Assembly: GCA_023433465.1 (NCBI GenBank)
Contig: JAEZCR010000005.1
Location: forward strand, 1 to 15,134
Source: Pseudomonadota bacterium
GTDB taxonomy: Bacteria > Pseudomonadota > Gammaproteobacteria > Steroidobacterales > Steroidobacteraceae
DNA length: 15,134 bases
Direction of reading: 5' to 3'
Below the pieces are notes generated by a model, which was given only the letters and a program-made list of their open reading frames with translations, made no database searches and was not told the DNA's origin. This document shows, piece by piece, positions 6,973 through 12,757 of this stretch. Position 1 is the first letter of the stretch; each line of letters opens with the position of its first letter. The position numbers and the translations under genes were made by a program.

Positions 6973-8121
6973 TCAGTCGGCGATCTGGCGTCCTTCCTGA
7001 TCGGCGAGGACTCCGGAATCAGGATTCCCGCCCCGGCAATTGCCCGGATTCTTTCTGTAGTCGCTCGGCGTCATCCCCGTGACCCGGCGGAACGCCGAGT
7101 GGAACGCCGACTTCGAATTGAATCCCACGGCCATCGCGATCGCGAGGACGGTCTCGTCGGGTGATTCGCGCAACCGCCGCAGAGCCGCCTCGACGCGCCG
7201 CTGGTTCAGCAGGTCGTAAAAGGTGGAATTCAGATCCTGGCTGATCACTTGGGAAACATAGTGCGGGCTTTCATTGAGCGAATCGCAAAGTGAGCGCAGG
7301 GTCAGCTCGCCATTCACGTATGTGCCTTCGTCGCAGAGCGCCGCATCGAGCTTGCGCCGGATCCGGGCGCGCGCGCCCGGACCGAGCGGAGTCTTCGCGT
7401 AGTTCGAAGACTGCTGCTTCGCGAGGGCGCCGAACTGCCGCAGCAGCAGATACAACGCGCCCGTCGTCACGCCCACGCTGACCACCGCAATCACCGCCGA
7501 GAAGGTGGCCGGCCACTTGATGAACGCGCAGTCGAGCGTGCGCACGATCGCGAGCATCCACGTGGTGAAGACGATGGCGAGCGGAAGTTGCGCCCAGTGG
7601 CTGCGCCGCTCACCCAGCCGCTCCAGCAGGATGCGCCGGCAACGGACCAGGTACCACGGCACCTGCACCACGAAGATACCGATGCAGAGCAGCATCGTCG
7701 TGTGGATGATCTTCGACTCGAGCCAGCTCGACGGATCCAATGGGTCGTTCCAGGTGGTGCCGCCGTGGGTAGATAGAGCGAGCGGCACGGTGAACAGCGC
7801 TCCGGCGAGAATCGCGAGCCCGTGAGAGCGCGGCAATCGCCGCGGCTCGGGCGACTCGCCGCCGATGCTCTCCCGGAAGGTGAGCCACAGGCACGGCGCG
7901 AGCAGCAGCGAGGACGACATCAGCAGCGCGAGCCACAGCGCCTTGTACGGCGTGGCCGGATGCGCGATGAGCAGCTCGCACAGGAACACGAGCGACTGGA
8001 TCAGCAGGAATACGGTGAAGAACCGGTAAGGCCGGCCGCGCGCCGCGCGAGTAGTGAGGCCGGTCGAGAACAGGCACAGGGTGACCGCGACGAGGTAAAG
8101 CGGGGTACTGATGGCGCTCAT
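6973..8121 (-). CDS. Membrane-anchored AraC-family transcriptional regulator (about 7 TM helices + C-terminal HTH)
   Basis: The 382-residue protein has an N-terminal membrane half with about seven hydrophobic segments (near residues 4-22, 33-53, 60-82, 98-116, 138-158, 175-196, 205-228). The C-terminal half is a DNA-binding AraC domain. The two helix-turn-helix units are visible: GELTLRSLCDSLNESPHYVSQVI and ETVLAIAMAVGFNSKSAFHSAF, followed by the family hallmark FRRVTGMTPSDYR. This layout belongs to the class of membrane-embedded AraC regulators that sense a signal at or across the inner membrane and bind DNA while tethered. Its gene starts 20 bases after the Nudix stop and ends 37 bases before the esterase-fold gene, so the secreted esterase-like protein is the most obvious target or signalling partner. 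That link is inferred from position. Confidence 0.9.
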   Translation of the reverse strand: MSAISTPLYLVAVTLCLFSTGLTTRAARGRPYRFFTVFLLIQSLVFLCELLIAHPATPYKALWLALLMSSSLLLAPCLWLTFRESIGGESPEPRRLPRSHGLAILAGALFTVPLALSTHGGTTWNDPLDPSSWLESKIIHTTMLLCIGIFVVQVPWYLVRCRRILLERLGERRSHWAQLPLAIVFTTWMLAIVRTLDCAFIKWPATFSAVIAVVSVGVTTGALYLLLRQFGALAKQQSSNYAKTPLGPGARARIRRKLDAALCDEGTYVNGELTLRSLCDSLNESPHYVSQVISQDLNSTFYDLLNQRRVEAALRRLRESPDETVLAIAMAVGFNSKSAFHSAFRRVTGMTPSDYRKNPGNCRGGNPDSGVLADQEGRQIAD

Positions 8122-8141
8122 GGCGCCACGTTACCAGACAA

Positions 8142-8570
8142 CTAGCCGCACCAGCGCAGGGCGCGCGTGCGCTCGCGAATCTCATTCAGTGCACGGCGAT
8201 ATTGCGGATCCCAGTGATCGGTCGTCCGCCGGGTGAGGTCGTGCCAGAAGAACCGCAGGTCGCTTCCACCGTCGTCCGCACAGTAGTGAGTCCAGGTTTC
8301 GGGCAGGCGCGGAGAAAAGGTGCACAGCTGCAGCGACCAGACGTGCCCGTTATGTTCGGAATTCCAGATCCCGAGGTCGCGCGCGATGGAAGTGCCCACG
8401 ATACCGGCCTCTTCCTCGAGCTCGCGCAGCGCCGCGTCCGGCGCGTTTTCGCCGGGTTCGATGCCCCCCTTCACGAGCTGCAGCCCCGCCTGGGGATGTT
8501 CGAAGGCGAGGATGAGCCGCATCGAGGGATCCCGGAACACCACCGGGCAGGCCTTGTCGGCGAAGGTCAC
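8142..8570 (-). CDS. Nudix hydrolase
   Basis: The 142-residue protein carries a complete Nudix box, G-x5-E-x7-R-E-L-x-E-E-x-G-I, in GGIEPGENAPDAALRELEEEAGI, preceded by the beta-strand LQLVKG. These enzymes hydrolyse a nucleoside diphosphate linked to another group and use Mg2+ bound by the RELEEE helix; the substrate cannot be told here. I place the start at GTG 8570 because AAGGAGG lies 7 bases upstream of it and the domain begins at once (TFADKACPVVF). ATG codons at 8597 and 8657 in the same frame have no good ribosome-binding site and would only add an unstructured lead. The gene is followed after 20 bases by the AraC-type regulator and is divergent from the thioredoxin-like gene. Confidence 0.88.
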   Translation of the reverse strand: MTFADKACPVVFRDPSMRLILAFEHPQAGLQLVKGGIEPGENAPDAALRELEEEAGIVGTSIARDLGIWNSEHNGHVWSLQLCTFSPRLPETWTHYCADDGGSDLRFFWHDLTRRTTDHWDPQYRRALNEIRERTRALRWCG

Positions 8571-8577
8571 GCAGTTT

Positions 8578-8584
8578 CCTCCTT
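8578..8584 (-). promoter_or_regulatory. Strong Shine-Dalgarno sequence that sets the Nudix GTG start
   Basis: On the minus strand AAGGAGG is followed by 7 bases and then GTG at 8570-8568. It is one of the best ribosome-binding sites in the window and favours the GTG over two upstream in-frame ATG codons. Confidence 0.7.
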
Positions 8585-8757
8585 GATCGTCCGCCATTTC
8601 GACAACTTCGCTGCAAACGTCATGCCCGCGTGCGCCGGACTCGTGGATGGCAGGCATTCGTAATTGCAGTTCGACGGTTCCCCCGTGTCCATCGGATATT
8701 TCCCCGAGGTCGCGACGGGAATGGAACGCCGGCGACGTCTCATCATCCTGATGGTCT

Positions 8758-8768
8758 CCATGACATGG
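8758..8768. promoter_or_regulatory. Small palindrome upstream of the thioredoxin-like gene
   Basis: CCATG-A-CATGG is a perfect 11-base palindrome in the divergent region between the Nudix gene and the envelope redox cluster, 19-29 bases before the ATG at 8787. It could be an operator, or coding sequence if translation starts at 8721. No clear sigma-70 promoter was recognised in 8571-8786. Confidence 0.18.
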
Positions 8769-8786
8769 TTTTCCTGCGCCCCGATT

Positions 8787-9275
8787 ATGGCGCGCCGGCG
8801 CTCCCCAGCTGCCGCGCGCCGCTTCATCGGGCTCACCGGACTGCTTGCGGCGCTGCTGTCGTTGTCCGCCGGACCCGCAGGGTCGGCTGCCGCGCCGGCG
8901 CTCGACCTTTCCTCCTATCGCGGCCGCGTGGTCATCGTCGATTTCTGGGCGTCATGGTGCAAGCCATGCCGCGAATCGATTCCCTGGCTCAACCGGATGC
9001 ACCGCGACTACGCCAGCCAGGGGCTGGTCATCATCGGCGTCAACGTCGATGCGAATCGCGCGGACGCGGATCGCTTTCTGCGCGACGTGCCCATCGACTT
9101 CAACGTCCTCTACGACGCCGGAGGCGCACTCGCCACGCGGTTTGAAGTCCCGGCCATGCCGAGCAGCTACGTGTTCGACCGCGACGGCAAGCTCGTCCAG
9201 ACCCATATTGGCTTCCGAAACACCAAACGCGACGCACGCGAAGCCGAACTTCGAAAACTCCTGGAGCTCCGATGA
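8787..9275 (+). CDS. Periplasmic thioredoxin-like (TlpA/ResA-type) thiol-disulfide oxidoreductase
   Basis: Read from ATG 8787, the 162-residue protein has a signal peptide (MARRRSPAAARR, then a hydrophobic core to about 29, likely cleavage near SAAA). A minimal thioredoxin fold follows: VVIVDFWASWCKPC with active-site C58-K-P-C61, then LVIIGVNVDANR, ATRFEVPAMPSSYVFDRDGK (containing the cis-Pro loop, MPSS) and a closing helix. The start is uncertain: ATG 8721 and TTG 8664 are in frame, and the 8721 version adds a second basic-hydrophobic stretch. I prefer 8787 because it gives a clean signal peptide. Its TGA overlaps the ATG of the DUF4266 gene by four bases. The role inferred from the neighbours is keeping Cys residues of an envelope partner, plausibly the CxC lipoprotein next door, in the right redox state. 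Confidence 0.86.
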   Translation: MARRRSPAAARRFIGLTGLLAALLSLSAGPAGSAAAPALDLSSYRGRVVIVDFWASWCKPCRESIPWLNRMHRDYASQGLVIIGVNVDANRADADRFLRDVPIDFNVLYDAGGALATRFEVPAMPSSYVFDRDGKLVQTHIGFRNTKRDAREAELRKLLELR

Positions 9276-9487
9276 CCCGACTCGAATGCCTCCTCTTGCT
9301 CGCGACACTCGTCGCGCTCAACGGCTGCGCGAACGTGAAGCCCTGGGAGCGCGAGGTGCTCGCGCGACCCGACATGCAACTCGACTCCAACGCGCTCGAC
9401 ACGGCTCTCGACGATCACATCTATTTCAGCAAGGAAGGCACGAGCGGCGGGCGCGGCTTCGGCGGCGGCGGCTGTGGGTGCAACTGA
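9272..9487 (+). CDS. DUF4266 small lipoprotein with Gly-rich C-terminal CxC tail
   Basis: The 71-residue protein has a lipoprotein signal (hydrophobic core 6-17, lipobox ALNGC with C19 as the probable lipidated Cys), then VKPWEREVLARPDM (about 22-35) with the PW pair typical of DUF4266. Its tail is GGRGFGGGGCGCN, with C68 and C70. The tail conservation and small size match the family; no function is known. A GGAG sequence 5 bases before the ATG and the four-base overlap with the thioredoxin-like gene indicate coupled translation; one base separates it from the DUF3570 ATG. The CxC near a flexible glycine tail could be a redox or metal site, or a substrate for the thioredoxin-like protein. Those roles are inference. 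Confidence 0.85.
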   Translation: MTRLECLLLLATLVALNGCANVKPWEREVLARPDMQLDSNALDTALDDHIYFSKEGTSGGRGFGGGGCGCN

Positions 9488-9488
9488 C

Positions 9489-10841
9489 ATGGCGGACGAC
9501 GAACAGAGCAAGGAGACCAGCCCGGCGATGACGGTCGGGGCCGCGCTCGCAGCCGCGACTTGCGGCCTGCTCGGCATCGCGGCACCCGCGACTTCGAGCG
9601 CCGCGGACGAGAGCTCGAAGTGGGACATCGACTCGGCGCTGCTCTACTACGGAGAAAGCGACAACCGGGTGAAGGACCTCAGCCTGAGCTCGCACGCCAC
9701 GCGCGATTTCGGCGACGAGCGCAGACTCGGACTGGATCTCAGCGTCGACTCGCTCACCGGCGCATCACCGAGCGGGGCCATCGCCACCGACGGCCCGCAG
9801 ACTTTCACGAGTCCGTCGGGTCGCGACACCTACACGACCCCGGCCGGCGAAATTCCGCTCGACGACACCTTCCTCGACACGCGCTTTGCGCTCGGCGCGA
9901 GCTGGTCGCAACCGTTCGCGCGCCTGTACACGATGAGCGCGGGAGTCGGGTTCTCCTCCGAATACGACTACACGCACATCGGCGCAAATCTCGGCATCAC
10001 GCGCGACCTCAACGACCGCAACACGACGTTGAGCGCGGCGCTCGCGTACGCGCAGGACACCATCAAACCCGTCGGCGGTGTTCCGCTCCCGCTCACCGGG
10101 ATGACCGATGCGGTCGGCGACGACGAGCGGCCCGGCAATCGCGGCGCGAGCAGCGACAGCAAGAACGTCATCGACGTGCTGTTCGGCGTCACGCAGGTGC
10201 TCGGGCGGCACACCTTGCTGCGCGTCAACTACTCGTACTCCGATTCGAGTGGATATCTCACCGATCCCTACAAGATCCTGAGCCTCGTCGACCCGGTCAC
10301 TGGCGAGCTCATCGCGCGCACGCCGGCGCCCGGCGCTTCCGGACCCACGGGCAGCTATCTATTCGAGAACCGGCCGGACTCGCGGCGCAAACAGGGCCTG
10401 TACGCGGAACTGCGCCACGATTTTTCCGGAAAGGTGCTGCAGGTCGGATACCGCTACTCGACCGACGACTGGGACATCGATTCGCACACGCTCGAATCCC
10501 GCTTCCGTCTGCCGATCGGCGAATCGAGCTACCTCGAGCCGCACGTGCGCTACTACACGCAGAGCGCGGCATCGTTCTACCAATACAGCCTCGCGGATAC
10601 GGGCGTGCTGCCCCGGTACGCCTCCGCCGACGCGCGGCTTTCGGACATGAGCGCCGTGACGTTCGGTCTCAAGTACGGCCGCAAGACCGCGGGAGGTAAC
10701 GAATGGAGTACGCGACTCGAGTTCTACCAGCAAACGGCGAAGGCGCCCGCGGAGCGGCTCATCGGCAACCAGGTGGGCAACGCCAGGATGCCGGACTTCG
10801 ACGCGTTGATCCTGCAGTTCACGTACCGCTTCAGCCTCTGA
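9489..10841 (+). CDS. DUF3570 protein, probable flavinylated outer-membrane beta-barrel
   Basis: The 450-residue protein starts at ATG 9489, one base after the DUF4266 stop. The N-terminus has a hydrophobic segment (about 15-37, containing AAATCGLLG) that acts as an export signal, unusually with few positive charges before it. The mature part opens WDIDSALLYYGESDNRV and continues with many amphipathic strands (LGLDLSVDSL, LYTMSAGVGFSSEYDYTHIGANLGI, LLRVNYSYSDSSGYL, LQVGYRYSTDDW). It ends in LILQFTYRFSL, with aromatic residues near the C-terminus as in outer-membrane barrels. Residues 87-94 read DSLTGASP and fit the ApbE target pattern D-x-x-(T/S)-G-A-(T/S). DUF3570 has been reported in the literature as an ApbE substrate. 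The ApbE gene follows directly. The likely role is an FMN-bearing envelope electron carrier; the electron acceptor is unknown. Confidence 0.9.
   Translation: MADDEQSKETSPAMTVGAALAAATCGLLGIAAPATSSAADESSKWDIDSALLYYGESDNRVKDLSLSSHATRDFGDERRLGLDLSVDSLTGASPSGAIATDGPQTFTSPSGRDTYTTPAGEIPLDDTFLDTRFALGASWSQPFARLYTMSAGVGFSSEYDYTHIGANLGITRDLNDRNTTLSAALAYAQDTIKPVGGVPLPLTGMTDAVGDDERPGNRGASSDSKNVIDVLFGVTQVLGRHTLLRVNYSYSDSSGYLTDPYKILSLVDPVTGELIARTPAPGASGPTGSYLFENRPDSRRKQGLYAELRHDFSGKVLQVGYRYSTDDWDIDSHTLESRFRLPIGESSYLEPHVRYYTQSAASFYQYSLADTGVLPRYASADARLSDMSAVTFGLKYGRKTAGGNEWSTRLEFYQQTAKAPAERLIGNQVGNARMPDFDALILQFTYRFSL
9747..9770 (+). other. Predicted FMN attachment motif (Thr90) in the DUF3570 protein
   Basis: These codons encode D87-S-L-T90-G-A-S-P94. 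ApbE links FMN by a phosphoester bond to the Thr or Ser that precedes Gly-Ala in such motifs, as in NqrB, NqrC and RnfG. Thr90 (9756-9758) is the predicted site. The adjacent ApbE gene makes the match more than chance. Confidence 0.68.
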
Positions 10842-11722
10842 CGCTGACGCGCGCGGCGGAGCTGTGGATCGCGCGCTTCCGCGCGATGGGCAGTCCATGC
10901 GAAGTGCTCGTCGAATGCGAGTCGGAGGCATGGGCTCGCGGCATCGCGAACGCGGTCGCGGAATGCGCCTGGCGCATCGAGGCCAAGTACAGCCGCTACC
11001 GCGGCGATGGCGTCGTGCGCACCATCAACTCCGCGAATGGAAGGGCAGTCACCGTCGATGACGAGACCGCGAATCTGCTCGACTTCTCGATGCTCGTGCA
11101 CGAACTATCCGGTGGGATGTTCGATATCACGTCCGGTGTCCTGCGCCGCGCGTGGCGCTTCGATGGTGGACGGCGCGCACCGACGCGCGCAGAAGTGGAT
11201 GCGCTGCTGCCGCTCGTGGGATGGAGCAAGGTTCGCTGGGAACGGCCGCGCATCCGGTTGCTTCCGGGAATGCAGATCGACTTCGGCGGCATCGGCAAGG
11301 AATACGCCGTCGACCAGGCCACGAAAATCGCAGCGTCCTTGTGCGACGATGCGGTGCTCGTCAATTTCGGCGGCGATCTTGCCGTGACGCGCGCGCGCGA
11401 TGCGCAGCGTCCGTGGCTCGTCGGCATCGAGGCCGCGGATGCCGCTCACGGGCTTGCGGAAAAGCTCATCGAACTTCGCGCGGGCGCGCTCGCGACCAGC
11501 GGCGACACCTATCGATTCGTCGAATCGGGCGGCAAGCGCCTGCCGCACATTCTGGATCCGCGCGACGGCCGCCCCGTGAGCGACGCACCCCGCTCGGTCA
11601 CCGTCGCGGCGCCCACCTGCACCCAGGCCGGGATGTTGACCACATTGGCGATGCTCAAAGGCCCGGGCGCCGAGGATTTCCTGGCGGCGGAGAGAGTACG
11701 CCACTGGATCCAGCGCGACTGA
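10838..11722 (+). CDS. ApbE-family FAD:protein FMN transferase
   Basis: The protein (294 residues from CTG 10838) has the ApbE motifs in order: ARFRAMGSPCEV (12-23), FDITSGVLRRAWRF (95-108), DFGGIGKEYAVDQA (148-161), LVNFGGDLAV (174-183), ATSGDTYRF (219-227) and HILDPRDGRP (237-246). It transfers FMN from FAD to Thr/Ser in target proteins, here most likely the DUF3570 protein. The start is unusual. The domain clearly begins before ATG 10886, yet no ATG, GTG or TTG lies between the DUF3570 stop and that ATG, and ATG 10703 would overlap DUF3570 by 139 bases. CTG 10838 overlaps the DUF3570 TGA as CTGA, like an ATGA junction. Two further oddities: no signal peptide is visible, and G265 stands where many ApbE enzymes have a metal-binding Asp (A-D-x-x-x-T). 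Confidence 0.9.
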   Translation: MTLTRAAELWIARFRAMGSPCEVLVECESEAWARGIANAVAECAWRIEAKYSRYRGDGVVRTINSANGRAVTVDDETANLLDFSMLVHELSGGMFDITSGVLRRAWRFDGGRRAPTRAEVDALLPLVGWSKVRWERPRIRLLPGMQIDFGGIGKEYAVDQATKIAASLCDDAVLVNFGGDLAVTRARDAQRPWLVGIEAADAAHGLAEKLIELRAGALATSGDTYRFVESGGKRLPHILDPRDGRPVSDAPRSVTVAAPTCTQAGMLTTLAMLKGPGAEDFLAAERVRHWIQRD

Positions 11723-11741
11723 AGACATCCGCGCGGCCCGC

Positions 11742-11759
11742 AATCGCATACGTGCGATT
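11742..11759. promoter_or_regulatory. Perfect stem-loop or operator between ApbE and cytochrome b genes
   Basis: AATCGCA (11742-11748) and TGCGATT (11753-11759) are exact inverted repeats around TACG, in the 77-base gap after the ApbE gene. No T-run follows, so it is more likely an operator or RNA-processing hairpin than a terminator. Confidence 0.4.
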
Positions 11760-11799
11760 ACGAAGCGGAATCCTCGTTCGGGCGCCTCATAGTCCGACG

Positions 11800-12609
11800 G
11801 TGATTTCGGTGAACTCCACGAACAATCGGCTCAAGGTATACCCCGTCTGGGATGCGGGTGTGCGCGCTTTTCACTGGATCAACGTGCTGTGCGTGCTCGG
11901 ACTCATCGCCTCGGGCATCGTCATCCTCAACGACAGGGCGCTGGGTCTCAGCAACGACGGCAAGATCCTGCTCAAGTCGACACACGTGTTGATCGGCTAC
12001 GTTTTCGCGCTGAATCTGGCGTTCCGCCTCGTCTGGGCATTCATCGGAAGTCCGCACGCGCGCTGGCGCGAAATTCTTCCGACCGGCCGTGGCTACGCCG
12101 GCGCGCTCCGGCGCTACATCGCGGCCTTCCGTTCGGGCGATGCGCGGCCCTATCTCGGCCACAATCCACTCGGCCGTATCGCGGTCACATTGATGCTGGT
12201 ATTGCTGCTCGCGCAGGCGGTGACGGGGCTCGTACTCGCGGGCACTGATCTCTTCTATCCGCCCTTCGGCTCGTTCATGGCCGCATGGGTCGCCGCTCCC
12301 GGTGTCGATCCGAACCTGGTCGTCCCGTACGCGCCGGCCCTCTACGACGCGGACGCGTACGCGGCAATGCGCGAATTCCGTGGTCCGATGGTGAAGATCC
12401 ACTACTACGTTTTCTACGCGCTGGTGTCCTTTGCGTCACTGCACATCGTGGCGGTGGTGATCACCGAGCTGCGTGGGGGCGGAAATCTCGTGTCGGCCAT
12501 GTTCACCGGCAAGAAAGTCCTCGTTCCGCCGCTGGCCGACGCGACGCCGGCGGGGGCGCCGACGGAAACGCAGCCTGCGGACGAGCCGCAACGGGCGGAA
12601 ATCCGCTGA
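11800..12609 (+). CDS. Di-heme cytochrome b561-like membrane protein
   Basis: Read from GTG 11800, the 269-residue protein has four transmembrane helices (about 27-44, 60-80, 126-148, 202-222). Candidate heme ligands are H25 (AFHWIN), H62 (KSTHVLIGY), H201 (KIHYYVFY) and H215 (SLHIVAVV), the pattern of the bacterial cytochrome b561 / Ni,Fe-hydrogenase cytochrome b family that binds two b hemes. The family motif GGNLVSAMFTGKK follows helix 4, and the C-terminal tail is Pro/Ala/Glu-rich. GTG 11809 is an equally possible start; no good ribosome-binding site favours either. The frame is also open far upstream through the ApbE gene but is non-coding there. It probably moves electrons between quinone and a periplasmic partner; the neighbouring flavinylated DUF3570 protein is the natural candidate. 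Confidence 0.88.
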   Translation: MISVNSTNNRLKVYPVWDAGVRAFHWINVLCVLGLIASGIVILNDRALGLSNDGKILLKSTHVLIGYVFALNLAFRLVWAFIGSPHARWREILPTGRGYAGALRRYIAAFRSGDARPYLGHNPLGRIAVTLMLVLLLAQAVTGLVLAGTDLFYPPFGSFMAAWVAAPGVDPNLVVPYAPALYDADAYAAMREFRGPMVKIHYYVFYALVSFASLHIVAVVITELRGGGNLVSAMFTGKKVLVPPLADATPAGAPTETQPADEPQRAEIR

Positions 12610-12623
12610 CGGGCGGCTGCCCG
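12610..12623 (+). terminator. Small GC hairpin right after the cytochrome b stop codon
   Basis: CGGGC (12610-12614) pairs with GCCCG (12619-12623) around GGCT, immediately after the TGA. It lacks a T-run, so its terminator activity is doubtful, though its place between the cluster and uvrA is right. Confidence 0.25.
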
Positions 12624-12640
12624 CGCACGTCTGCCCATAT

Positions 12641-12664
12641 TCATACAGTACGGTCATACAGTAC
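12641..12664 (+). repeat. Tandem 11-base direct repeat upstream of uvrA
   Basis: TCATACAGTAC occurs exactly at 12641-12651 and again at 12654-12664, with GG between. The 13-base period brings two copies of ATACAGTA, the right half of the LexA box, close together about 100 bases before the uvrA start. Confidence 0.75.
12644..12663 (+). promoter_or_regulatory. Candidate LexA (SOS) box of uvrA
   Basis: The 20 bases TACAGTACGGTCATACAGTA resemble the gammaproteobacterial LexA site TACTGTATATATATACAGTA. The right half is exact (ATACAGTA), and the left half differs by one base (TACAGTA for TACTGTA), giving CAGT-N8-ACAG instead of CTGT-N8-ACAG. uvrA is a classical SOS gene in E. coli with a LexA site in its promoter. 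The direct repeat that contains it is an alternative explanation. Confidence 0.45.
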
Positions 12665-12757
12665 TCAGCGCGCCCAGGTACTGGTTATACCCGGACCGCC
12701 CTCGCCGCTTAAACTCTGCTGTTTCGCAACGATCGCGCGAGGAATCGCGCTCGACAC

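Noticed and set aside
8571..8657. N-terminal extension of the Nudix protein to ATG 8597 or 8657
   Set aside because: No ribosome-binding site precedes either ATG, while AAGGAGG sits at ideal distance from GTG 8570, where the domain begins.
9426..9475. Glycine-codon repeats (GGC-rich) at the end of the DUF4266 gene as a DNA repeat element
   Set aside because: Explained by the conserved Gly-rich protein tail of this family.
10703..10837. ATG 10703 as the ApbE start
   Set aside because: It would overlap the DUF3570 coding region by 139 bases, and the added residues look like an out-of-frame reading of that gene.
11152..11799. Upstream extension of the cytochrome b frame through the ApbE gene
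   Set aside because: Residues are Arg-rich and unlike any domain; the membrane protein clearly begins shortly before its first helix near 11800.
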